A stretch of DNA of 13,657 nt from Vicinamibacteria bacterium (lineage in GTDB: Bacteria > Acidobacteriota > Vicinamibacteria > Vicinamibacterales > 2-12-FULL-66-21), in NCBI GenBank assembly GCA_025937075.1, contig JAICSD010000067.1:1-13657 (forward strand), given 5' to 3'. Shown here piece by piece: positions 1-6,467 of the stretch. The position numbers were made by a program, and so were the translations under genes. Numbering within the stretch: position 1 is the first letter of the stretch; every line of letters starts with the position of its first letter. The notes below the pieces were generated by a model. The model worked only from the letters and a program-made list of their open reading frames with translations, had not been told where the DNA came from and made no database searches.

Positions 1-395
1 CCGTAATACAGCCTGGCAGCGACCCATAACGTCAGGGGCACCGCGCAAACGTTAAAGAAAAGTTTGTAATGAGCATGTCCTCGGCGGAAAGACCAGAAGG
101 ATATGACGAGCGCATCGAGCGCGACGGTTAGTGTTCCAGCGCTTGTCCCAAAGAGTAGAACGGACGTAAAAACGAAAGTTTCGGACACCGAAACCGTGGC
201 GGGCATTCCTGGCAGGTTAACGGTAGCCGAACCGCTCGCCAGTGTGAGGAGCGCGAGAATTGTCCACGTCCATCCGATCGGATGGTGGTACAAGGAAAAT
301 AGCGATTGCGCAACCGCTCCAGAGCCCGCGAGCATTACGCCCGCGACGTACCAACGTGTACGTGTTGGTAGAGTCCAAAAGCTACTGTTTGCCAT
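1..395 (-). CDS. Membrane sensor protein, N-terminal part (runs off the window)
   Basis: Reading the minus strand from ATG at 395 gives 131 codons with no stop to the window edge, so the C-terminus is missing. A stop lies 11 codons upstream in frame, and no other start lies between it and this ATG. The protein is hydrophobic with about four membrane segments: residues 15-36, 41-58, 73-101 (possibly two) and 112 onward. It contains the stretch VSVSETFVFTSVLLFGTSAG near residues 68-87. I associate this pattern with the membrane input region of acidobacterial GGDEF, HD-GYP or histidine-kinase proteins. The output domain is outside the window, so the function (c-di-GMP turnover or phosphorelay) is only a guess. 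Its GC content is visibly lower than that of most of the window. The reading frame is clearly real because its hydrophobicity pattern is coherent, whereas the plus-strand frame over it is not. Confidence 0.7.
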   Translation of the reverse strand, partial: MANSSFWTLPTRTRWYVAGVMLAGSGAVAQSLFSLYHHPIGWTWTILALLTLASGSATVNLPGMPATVSVSETFVFTSVLLFGTSAGTLTVALDALVISFWSFRRGHAHYKLFFNVCAVPLTLWVAARLYY

Positions 396-430
396 TGCGG
401 TTGCGAAGGGGTTGCTAGTCCGTCCAGACG

Positions 431-436
431 ATTATA
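431..436 (-). promoter_or_regulatory. Candidate -10 box of the membrane sensor gene
   Basis: A perfect TATAAT lies on the minus strand, 35 nt upstream of the ATG at 395. No good TTGACA-like -35 element sits at the usual 16-18 bp. This is therefore a single-element match in a moderately AT-rich gap and may be chance. Confidence 0.3.
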
Positions 437-497
437 CGCATGCTAATTGCCCCCATGGCCGTGAATTGTTAGATGGTCAAAACAGATTACTAAAGTG

Positions 498-2231
498 TTA
501 GTTGATTACGGAATTTGTCCACACAACTGAATTCGTCCATACGACGGAATTTGTCCAGACGACAGAATTCGTCCACACTACCGAATTTGTCCAGACGACC
601 GAATTTGTCCAAACAACCGAATTCGTCCAAACAACGGGGTCAGCCGCGGTTGAATTGGTCCATACGACTGAATCGGGCAAGACCCCGTCGCTTGTCCGGG
701 CCACTGAGCTGGTCCAGACGACAGACCCTGTCCAAACGACCGAATCGTTCCACGTCGTCTTGTCGGTCCAGACGACTGTTTCCGGATCTAGGCCGGTGAA
801 CAGAATCCGTTGGGCCGCCGGTGTTCGGATGGACGCTAAGGTCGTGCCTACGGGGGCCGGCAAGTAGAACACTCCGGTTGATTCCACCGGGGCATCAGAG
901 ATCGCTGTTTCAGTAGCTACGCCCGCGACCAGCGCGAGCGCGCCGGGGACGTTCAGGCTTCCGGCACCCGCCTCGATCAGGCCGGCACCGGGCACTGCGG
1001 ATGCCGTCATCTGCAGCGCAATCTTCACCTGCGCCGGCGTCAGCGCCGGGCGCGCCTCGAGCAGCAGCGCCGCTGCGCCTGACACCACCGCCGTCGACAT
1101 GCTCGTGCCGCTCAACTCGATGTAGGCCCGGTTGCCGCGCACCGGCGTGACCCGGTCCGGATACGTCGTGGCCAGATAGCTGCCCGGCGAGGACGCGGAT
1201 GTGATCCGGTTGCCCGGGGCGACGAGTTCCGGCTTCAGCAGCCCATCGATGATCGTGGGCCCCCTGGAGCTGTAGGTCGCCATCACGTCATCCGAGCGCT
1301 GCACGGTGCCCATGCTGTTCAACGCGCCGACGGTCAGCACCTCCGGCGCATTCCCCGGCGCGACAATGCCTCCGACGATCGGCCGGCCGTCCGTCGTCTT
1401 GCCGAAGTTGCCGGCCGCGGCGACGACGAGGATGCCGGCGGCGACGGCGCGGCGCGCGGCGTCGCACAGCGGATCATCCTTGTAGGACTCGAAGACCGGA
1501 TGACCGAGAGACAGGTTGATGACGCGGATGTTGAACTGCTGGCGGTGATCGATCGCCCAGTCGATCGCGTTGATGACGTCGCTGGTGTCGCCCGACCCGT
1601 CGGCGCCGAGCGCGCGCAGGTTGATGATGTTCGCCCCCGGCGCCATCCCCGGATAACCATCCGCTGCGTCGTCGCCGATGATGCCGGCGACGTGCGTCCC
1701 GTGACCGTAGGGATCCAGCCCGTCTTTGGAGGAGGACGTGAAGTCCTTCGAGAACACCACGCGCGCGTGAGCGGCACTCTGCGGCGCCACGCCGGAGTCG
1801 ATGACGGCGACGCCGACGCCACGGCCGGTCACGCCGGCAATCCCCGCAAACCCGTTCCACACCTGGTCGGCGCCCGTGGCCGCCGCAGTTTCCGCCGTCA
1901 TGCGGAAGACCGGCACGTCGCCCGCGATGTGCGCGACGTCAGGATCCTGGCTCAGCGCCTCGAGCTGTCCGCCCGTGACCGCCATTACCGCGCCGCCGTG
2001 CACGCGCTTGGTGACCTGAGCGCCGTAACGCATCGCGATCTGGTCGACCAGGGCGGCGTCGGCGCCCACGATGACGTGCGTCGGCACATCGAGATGCTGC
2101 GCGAGCCGGTCGGCGACGTCGCGCGACACGCGCGCGTGGGAGGACTGTCCGAACGCAGTGCCGGACGCGATCCCGACGGCGAGCATGGCGGCACAGACAG
2201 CGCGCTGAATTTGGAACGTGCGGTTGATCAT
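498..2231 (-). CDS. Secreted S8 subtilisin-like protease with VVWTNS repeat tail
   Basis: This is a 577-aa serine protease of the subtilase family (MEROPS S8). I chose ATG at 2231 because it begins a clean signal peptide (residues 1 to about 28, ending AFG before QSS); the frame can extend 39 codons upstream but that part is charged and unlike a signal. Residues 50-107 resemble an I9-type inhibitor propeptide. The catalytic triad is visible: Asp145 (AVIDSG), His177 (GHGTHVAG) and Ser377 (SGTSMS), with oxyanion-hole Asn275 (AAGNFG). From about residue 486 to the end the chain is a hexapeptide array, first degenerate (VVWTDK, VVWTGS, VVWTSS) and then seven uninterrupted VVWTNS units. It should be exported and act on external protein. 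It is a close paralogue of the subtilase at 6468-8495. The 3' repeat part is less GC-rich than the catalytic part. Confidence 0.93.
   Translation of the reverse strand: MINRTFQIQRAVCAAMLAVGIASGTAFGQSSHARVSRDVADRLAQHLDVPTHVIVGADAALVDQIAMRYGAQVTKRVHGGAVMAVTGGQLEALSQDPDVAHIAGDVPVFRMTAETAAATGADQVWNGFAGIAGVTGRGVGVAVIDSGVAPQSAAHARVVFSKDFTSSSKDGLDPYGHGTHVAGIIGDDAADGYPGMAPGANIINLRALGADGSGDTSDVINAIDWAIDHRQQFNIRVINLSLGHPVFESYKDDPLCDAARRAVAAGILVVAAAGNFGKTTDGRPIVGGIVAPGNAPEVLTVGALNSMGTVQRSDDVMATYSSRGPTIIDGLLKPELVAPGNRITSASSPGSYLATTYPDRVTPVRGNRAYIELSGTSMSTAVVSGAAALLLEARPALTPAQVKIALQMTASAVPGAGLIEAGAGSLNVPGALALVAGVATETAISDAPVESTGVFYLPAPVGTTLASIRTPAAQRILFTGLDPETVVWTDKTTWNDSVVWTGSVVWTSSVARTSDGVLPDSVVWTNSTAADPVVWTNSVVWTNSVVWTNSVVWTNSVVWTNSVVWTNSVVWTNSVIN
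501..776 (-). repeat. 18-bp coding tandem repeats (VVWTNS array)
   Basis: Seven exact-length 18-bp units lie at 510-635, each encoding VVWTNS. On the plus strand a unit reads like GAATTTGTCCAGACGACC. More degenerate units continue to about 776, interrupted by short linkers such as TAADP and DGVLPD. Units differ mainly at synonymous positions (TTT/TTC, ACA/AGA/AAA on the plus strand), so the hexapeptide is better conserved than the DNA. Confidence 0.9.
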
Positions 2232-2363
2232 GTTTCTGAACCTGGATCGAGAACGATTTGCCCACCACAAGGCACGCGGTGTGCCACAGGGGTGAAAAAT
2301 CGACCGCCCTGTCCGGAGCGTCCGATGCGAACCGCCACGAACGGACAAGGTGGACCAGATTGA

Positions 2364-2392
2364 TTGCGAGGCCCTGCGGCTTCGGGTACCAT
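2364..2392 (+). promoter_or_regulatory. Candidate sigma70-like promoter for the peptide importer
   Basis: TTGCGA at 2364-2369 and TACCAT at 2387-2392 are separated by 17 bp, each matching the consensus at four of six positions. It lies in the divergent gap between the subtilase and the binding-protein gene and would give a leader of roughly 58 nt before the GTG at 2457. It is a weak match, found by eye. Confidence 0.3.
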
Positions 2393-2437
2393 CGCAGCGC
2401 CCTCACGTGCAGCACACTCGCTTTCAGCCCCGTTGCA

Positions 2438-2457
2438 CCGGCCAAGGGATTGGCCGG
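2438..2457 (+). promoter_or_regulatory. Hairpin enclosing the ribosome binding site of the binding-protein gene
   Basis: The 20 nt CCGGCCAAGGGATTGGCCGG form a perfect 8-bp stem with a GGGA loop of the GNRA type. The Shine-Dalgarno-like AAGGGA (2444-2449) sits in the loop and stem top, and the last stem base is the first base of the GTG start codon at 2457. If the GTG is the true start, folding would hide the start codon. Confidence 0.55.
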
Positions 2458-4202
2458 TGAGTTCACGAATCAGCCTGTCGTTTCGGATGTTCGGGTCGCT
2501 TCGCGTCTGGGCGGTCGCTGCAGCCATCGCGCTCGCCGGATGCGGCGCGGGGCGTCAGGAGAGCGGGAAGCCGTCGGCAAGCGGTCCGGTCCGCGGCGGC
2601 TCGCTCGTCGCCTCTCTCCGGAGTGAACCCGCGACGTTCAATCGTTTCGTGAACGGAGGAAACTCCTCCGCCACGGACCTCATCTCAGAGCTGACGCAGG
2701 CGACGCTCGTTCGTGTGAACCGCGTGACCGGCGCGATCGAGCCGGCCCTGGCGGAACACTGGACGGCCTCTCCGGACGGCCGCACCTTCACGCTGACGCT
2801 CCGCAGCGGCGTGGCCTTCTCCGACGGTGTGCCCTTCACGTCGGACGACGTGGTGTTTTCGTGTGCGGTGGCGTACGACCCGAAGGTCGCCAGCGTGCTC
2901 GCGTCGGCGTTGAAAGTGCAAGGCAAACCCCTGCAGGTGACGGCGCCCGATGCGCACACGGTGATCGTGACGATGCCGGCGGCGTTCGCGCCGGGACTGG
3001 CGCTGCTGGACAACCTGCCAATCCTGCCGAAACATCAGCTCGAGGCGGCGTACACGAGCGGCGGATTTCAGGACGCCTGGAACGTGGCGACACACCCCGG
3101 CTCCATGGCGGGACTCGGACCGTTCGTGCTGACGCAATACCAGCCGGGGCAGCGGCTCGTCTTCAGCCGGAACCCGCACTACTGGCGCAAAGACGCGTCC
3201 GGCGCGCCGCTTCCGTATCTGGATACGATCTCGCTCGAGATCGTCCCGAGCCAGGATGCCGAGATCCTGCGCATGCAGGCGGGCTCGATCGATCTCATGG
3301 CGCAGGCCGACCTTCGTCCGCAGGATTACGCCTCCTTGAAGCGGATTGCGGGACAGGGCTTCACGGTCGTGGAACTCGGGCCGGCTGTCGATCCGAACAT
3401 GCTCTGGTTCAACCTCACGCCGGCCGCAGCCGCGAAGCCCGGGAAGGCCTTCCTGCAGCGGGCCGAATTCCGACAGGCCGTCTCCTACGCGGTCGATCGC
3501 GACGCGATCGTGAGTTCGGTGTATCTCGGAGACGCGACGCCAATCTACGGCCCGGTGACCCCTGGCAACAAGACGTGGTACTCCGGCCAGGCGCCCCGCT
3601 ATCCGTACGATCCGGCGAAAGCGAAAGCCCTGTTGGCGAGCGTCGGGCTCGTCGATCGGAACGGTGACGGGCTGCTCGAGGACGCATCCGGAGCGCGCGT
3701 CCGGTTCACGATCCTGACCCAGGCGAACCACATTCGGGGGCGCGTCGCGACCGTCCTGCAGGAACAGCTGAAGCAGGCCGGCATCACCGTCGACGTGGCG
3801 GCGCTCGACCCGCGATCGATGTTTCAGCGGTTTGCGGCCGGCGATTACGACGCGATGTACTACGGGTTCCAGGCCAGCTCGCTGGATCCGGCCAACAACC
3901 TGGACTTCTGGCTCACTTCGGGATCGGCGCACGTCTGGAATCCGGAACAGCCGCAGCCGGCCACGGCCTGGGAAGGACGCATCGACCAGTTGATGCAGCA
4001 GCAGATCGCCGCGTCGACGCTTGCGGAGCGCCAGAAGCTGTTTGCGGACGTTCAGAACATCTTCGGAGAGCATCTGCCTGCGATCGACTTCGTGACACCC
4101 AATATCGCGGTCGCGATGAGCAGTCGCGTCGGCGGCGCACAACCCGCGCTGCTGGATCCCAAGGTGCTCTGGGCAAGCGACCAGCTCTTTATCCGCCAGT
4201 AG
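2457..4202 (+). CDS. Peptide ABC transporter substrate-binding lipoprotein (SBP_bac_5 family)
   Basis: This is a 581-aa periplasmic binding protein of the DppA/OppA family (SBP_bac_5). I chose GTG at 2457 because AAGGGA lies 7 nt upstream; ATG at 2487 is a reasonable alternative, giving a shorter signal sequence but with no clear ribosome binding site. The N-terminus is a lipoprotein signal with lipobox LAGC, Cys29 being the expected lipidation site. Family landmarks are GGSLVASLRSEPATFN after the signal, the DGVPFTSDDVVFS block, and FRQAVSYAVDRDAIV near residue 340 followed by YDPAKAKALLASVGL. It binds peptides or a similar solute outside the cytoplasmic membrane and delivers them to the two permeases just downstream. 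The substrate cannot be read from sequence; nickel, glutathione or sugar-oligomer binders share the fold. Length fits the family. Confidence 0.9.
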   Translation: MSSRISLSFRMFGSLRVWAVAAAIALAGCGAGRQESGKPSASGPVRGGSLVASLRSEPATFNRFVNGGNSSATDLISELTQATLVRVNRVTGAIEPALAEHWTASPDGRTFTLTLRSGVAFSDGVPFTSDDVVFSCAVAYDPKVASVLASALKVQGKPLQVTAPDAHTVIVTMPAAFAPGLALLDNLPILPKHQLEAAYTSGGFQDAWNVATHPGSMAGLGPFVLTQYQPGQRLVFSRNPHYWRKDASGAPLPYLDTISLEIVPSQDAEILRMQAGSIDLMAQADLRPQDYASLKRIAGQGFTVVELGPAVDPNMLWFNLTPAAAAKPGKAFLQRAEFRQAVSYAVDRDAIVSSVYLGDATPIYGPVTPGNKTWYSGQAPRYPYDPAKAKALLASVGLVDRNGDGLLEDASGARVRFTILTQANHIRGRVATVLQEQLKQAGITVDVAALDPRSMFQRFAAGDYDAMYYGFQASSLDPANNLDFWLTSGSAHVWNPEQPQPATAWEGRIDQLMQQQIAASTLAERQKLFADVQNIFGEHLPAIDFVTPNIAVAMSSRVGGAQPALLDPKVLWASDQLFIRQ

Positions 4203-4206
4203 TGCG

Positions 4207-4223
4207 CGCCCGCTAACCGGGCG
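4207..4223 (+). promoter_or_regulatory. Intergenic hairpin between binding-protein and permease genes
   Basis: CGCCCG, a CTAAC loop and CGGGCG form a 6-bp GC-only stem four bases after the binding-protein stop. There is no T-tract, so it is not a standard terminator. Hairpins here in transporter operons often protect the upstream message so that the binding protein is made in excess; that role is inferred. Confidence 0.4.
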
Positions 4224-4248
4224 GCGCGAATCGGCCGAAAAGACAGAC

Positions 4249-5175
4249 GTGCCCGGTCTGTCCCCGCGCTTCGTCGTCCGCCGTCTGGCGGCCGCCGCAA
4301 TCCTTGTTTTCGTCGTCTCGTCGGCGGCACTCCTTCTTGCGGACATTGCGCCGGGTGATTTCGCGTCCGCGACCATCGGGGGTGACCCGGCGGTCGCGAA
4401 GGCCGAGCGTGCGCGGCTCCACCTCGATCGCCCGCTCGTCGAGCGATATCGCCACTGGTTGGCGCGTTCACTCACGCTGGACCTCGGAAATTCCTTCGAG
4501 TACCGCACGCCGGTGACAGGGCTCGTACGCGAACGTGCGGCCAACACCGCCGTGCTGGCGCTCACCTCGCTCGTGATCGCGACACTGCTCGGGATTCCCG
4601 CCGGCGTGCTGGCCGCGAGCAGCGGCGGCGTCCCCGCACGCGCGCTGCGGTCGATTGCACTGCTGCTGCTGGCGCTCCCGCCGCTCATCTCCGCCTTTCT
4701 GCTCGTCACGGTCGCTGCCCGCACCGGATGGTTTCCCGTCGCTGGGATCGGCGGGATCCGCCACTTGATCGTCCCGGCATTCTCGCTCGCGCTGCCGCTC
4801 GCGGCCGTCCTCGAGCGGCTGCAGGAAGACGCCATGGAAGAGGCGCTGAGGTCGCCGCACGTACTGGCCGCGGCCGCGCGCGGCATTCCTCGCCGACGCG
4901 TGGTCTGGCAGCACGCCTGGCGGGCGTCGCTCGGGCCCGTGCTCGGCGTCTACGGAGTCGTCATCGGATCCCTGTTCAGCGGATCGTTCGTGGTGGAAGT
5001 CATCGTGTCGTGGCCGGGGCTCGCGTCCCTCATGCGCGACGCGTTGATGGCGCGCGACGCGCCGCTCGTGGCGGGTTGCGCCGCGGCGGGTGCCGCCTTT
5101 CTCGCGTCAGGCGTGCTGGTCGCCGACATCGCGCACGCCGCTCTGGATCCCCGCGTCGGGAGCCATCGCGCGTGA
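4249..5175 (+). CDS. ABC transporter permease, DppB/OppB type
   Basis: This 308-aa inner-membrane permease belongs to the BPD_transp_1 family and forms half of the translocation channel of a peptide-type importer. It starts at GTG 4249 with only a weak purine-rich ribosome site. An N-terminal helix (about residues 10-31) is followed by the periplasmic APGDF stretch and the DLGNSFEYRTPV segment typical of DppB. Further helices lie near residues 99-124, 133-156, 170-190, 228-250 and 272-298. The cytoplasmic EAA loop, which docks the ATPase, is at residues 204-232 (AAAARGIPRRRVVWQHAWR). Its stop codon overlaps the next permease start in GTGA, so the two are translationally coupled. No ATPase gene follows. 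Confidence 0.9.
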   Translation: MPGLSPRFVVRRLAAAAILVFVVSSAALLLADIAPGDFASATIGGDPAVAKAERARLHLDRPLVERYRHWLARSLTLDLGNSFEYRTPVTGLVRERAANTAVLALTSLVIATLLGIPAGVLAASSGGVPARALRSIALLLLALPPLISAFLLVTVAARTGWFPVAGIGGIRHLIVPAFSLALPLAAVLERLQEDAMEEALRSPHVLAAAARGIPRRRVVWQHAWRASLGPVLGVYGVVIGSLFSGSFVVEVIVSWPGLASLMRDALMARDAPLVAGCAAAGAAFLASGVLVADIAHAALDPRVGSHRA

Positions 5176-6101
5176 GCGCCGCGGCGCGTTCGGCGTTCGC
5201 CCTCCTCCTCCTCGCGGTGTGTGTGGGCGTTGCGCCGCTGCTCGCGCCGCACGATCCCGCACGCCAGTTTCCGCAGTATCCCTACGCGCCGCCGATGCGC
5301 GTCCACCTGTTCGACATGGGCTGGAGCCCGCACGCGCCGTTCGCGTACGCGCTGCGCCCGGTCAACCCGCTCGAGCGCCGATACGAAGAGGACCGCACGC
5401 GGCGTCTGCCGATCCGCGGCGATCAGCCCGTGTTCCTGCTCGGCAGCGACGGCTTTGGCCGCGACGTGCTGTCGCGGACGCTTGCGGGCGCGCGACTCTC
5501 GCTCGGCGTCGCCTTCGTCGCGACGGCGCTGGCGCTTCTGCTGGCAGCGTTCGTCGGAGGGATCGCCGGCTACGCCGGGGGACCCCTGGACGCACTGCTG
5601 ATGCGGGTTGCGGAGTTCGTCCTCGTGCTGCCGTCCATCTACGTGGCGCTGGTGCTTCGAGGATCGATGCCGCTCGTGCTGTCGACGAGCCAGGTGTTTG
5701 CGACCCTTGCCATCGTGTTCGGCGCCATCGGCTGGCCGGCCGCCGCGCGCGGAGTACGCGGAATCCTCAACGTCGAACGGCAGCGTGAGTACGCAGAAGC
5801 CGCGTACGCGATGGGCGCCTCGCCGGCGCGCGTGATCGTGCGCCACCTCCTCCCCTCGACGTTCGGCTTTCTCCTCGTCCAGGCGACCGTGCTCGTGCCC
5901 GCGTTCGTCATGGCGGAAGCCGCCTTATCCCTTGTGGGATTTGGATTTGCGCCTCCAGCGGCGAGCTGGGGAACCATGATCGAGGACCTCGGGGCGGGTT
6001 CGATGGCTGCCGAAGCGCCGTGGCTGCTCGCGCCGGTGGTGGGGATGGCGCTCACGATCTTCTACCTTCAGATGTTCGTCGGGTCCAGACAACGAATGTG
6101 A
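5172..6101 (+). CDS. ABC transporter permease, DppC/OppC type
   Basis: This 309-aa permease partners the preceding DppB-like protein. GTG at 5172 is chosen because it overlaps the upstream TGA by 4 bp and gives the usual short cytoplasmic tail plus first helix (residues 6-25); the open frame itself extends far upstream inside the other permease gene, but that part is meaningless. A long periplasmic segment (residues 26-88) precedes LGSDGFGRDVLSR (90-102), a hallmark of DppC/OppC. Helices lie near 107-135, 145-163, 175-190, 232-258 and 283-303. The EAA loop is at 207-229 (EYAEAAYAMGASPARVIVRH). The gene ends the transporter cluster, and its stop codon lies inside a CRP-like palindrome. Confidence 0.92.
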   Translation: MSAAARSAFALLLLAVCVGVAPLLAPHDPARQFPQYPYAPPMRVHLFDMGWSPHAPFAYALRPVNPLERRYEEDRTRRLPIRGDQPVFLLGSDGFGRDVLSRTLAGARLSLGVAFVATALALLLAAFVGGIAGYAGGPLDALLMRVAEFVLVLPSIYVALVLRGSMPLVLSTSQVFATLAIVFGAIGWPAAARGVRGILNVERQREYAEAAYAMGASPARVIVRHLLPSTFGFLLVQATVLVPAFVMAEAALSLVGFGFAPPAASWGTMIEDLGAGSMAAEAPWLLAPVVGMALTIFYLQMFVGSRQRM

Positions 6102-6112
6102 TCGGGATCACG
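6097..6112 (+). promoter_or_regulatory. CRP/FNR-type palindromic site
   Basis: TGTGATCGGGATCACG fits the pattern TGTGA-N6-TCACR of cAMP-receptor-type regulators, one base from the full consensus. It overlaps the stop codon of the upstream permease. A CATAAA stretch at 6132-6137 lies where a -10 element of a class II activated promoter would sit, giving a start near 6144-6146. It could drive the subtilase at 6468. Found by eye; short palindromes also occur by chance. Confidence 0.45.
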
Positions 6113-6214
6113 CGATCGTAAGTTATTGATTCATAAATACTTGCGAGGAATTACCACTGTTCCACTCCGGCACGCGTGTGACGTTCTGAGACACTATCCT
6201 GTAACTCCTCACCA

Positions 6215-6249
6215 AGCCGCGCTTTAGCGGCTGTTCACTTCTTCCTTTC
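6215..6249 (+). terminator. Weak terminator-like hairpin after the permease genes
   Basis: AGCCGC and GCGGCT pair as a 6-bp stem around a GCTTTA loop (6215-6232), followed by a pyrimidine-rich tract GTTCACTTCTTCCTTT. The tract is T-rich but interrupted by C and A, so this would be a poor intrinsic terminator. It could instead be part of a structured leader of the subtilase message. Confidence 0.3.
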
Positions 6250-6251
6250 AG

Positions 6252-6312
6252 GTGTGCGGTGTGCCAGGACGGAACACGCACACGTGTGCGCTTCGACGTC
6301 ACTTCGCGTCGA
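6252..6312 (+). promoter_or_regulatory. Structured leader upstream of the second subtilase
   Basis: The gap 6102-6467 has no gene. Within it, 6252-6265 can pair with 6271-6283 (12 base pairs, one bulge, one mismatch, loop AGGAC). A perfect 14-bp palindrome CGCACACGTGTGCG at 6277-6290 overlaps the right arm, so the two folds compete. A third hairpin joins TCGACG (6293-6298) to CGTCGA (6307-6312). I recognise no known riboswitch class. Apart from these, the CRP-like site and the weak terminator, I see nothing in this gap. Confidence 0.35.
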
Positions 6313-6451
6313 TGGCCCTAGCTAATTCACTCAAAACAAATCAGTTAGATGACGAGAACGCCACCCCAGCCGTCGTGGCCCGGCCGTTGCCTACTGGATG
6401 ACGTCGCCCGGAGTCCGCGGCGACCACCAACAGCACTCGGCAATGCGGGAC

Positions 6452-6460
6452 GGAAGGGGA
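6452..6460 (+). promoter_or_regulatory. Ribosome binding site deciding the GTG start of the second subtilase
   Basis: GGAAGGGGA lies 7 nt upstream of GTG at 6468. It fixes this non-ATG start, which begins directly with a signal peptide. Confidence 0.7.
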
Positions 6461-6467
6461 AAAGATC

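Noticed and set aside
103..501. Plus-strand 132-codon open frame at the left end
   Set aside because: It has no recognisable features and lies over the minus-strand membrane protein, whose hydrophobic pattern is far more convincing.
501..776. CRISPR-like array of short repeats
   Set aside because: The period is exactly 18 bp with no unique spacers, and the units are in frame inside the protease gene.
2232..2348. 39-codon N-terminal extension of the first subtilase
   Set aside because: It is basic and lacks a signal pattern, while ATG 2231 begins a typical signal peptide.
2685..4886. Long minus-strand open frame of 733 codons opposite the peptide importer genes
   Set aside because: It is Arg-rich, low in hydrophobic structure, crosses two well-supported plus-strand genes and has no recognisable domain; it is a by-product of high GC third positions.
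4728..5171. Upstream extension of the second permease frame
   Set aside because: It is an Arg-rich out-of-frame reading of the first permease; the GTGA overlap at 5172 gives the normal DppC start.
6233..6252. Splice-acceptor-like pyrimidine tract ending in CAGG
   Set aside because: There is no intron core, no group I or II structure and a bacterial context, so the resemblance is chance.
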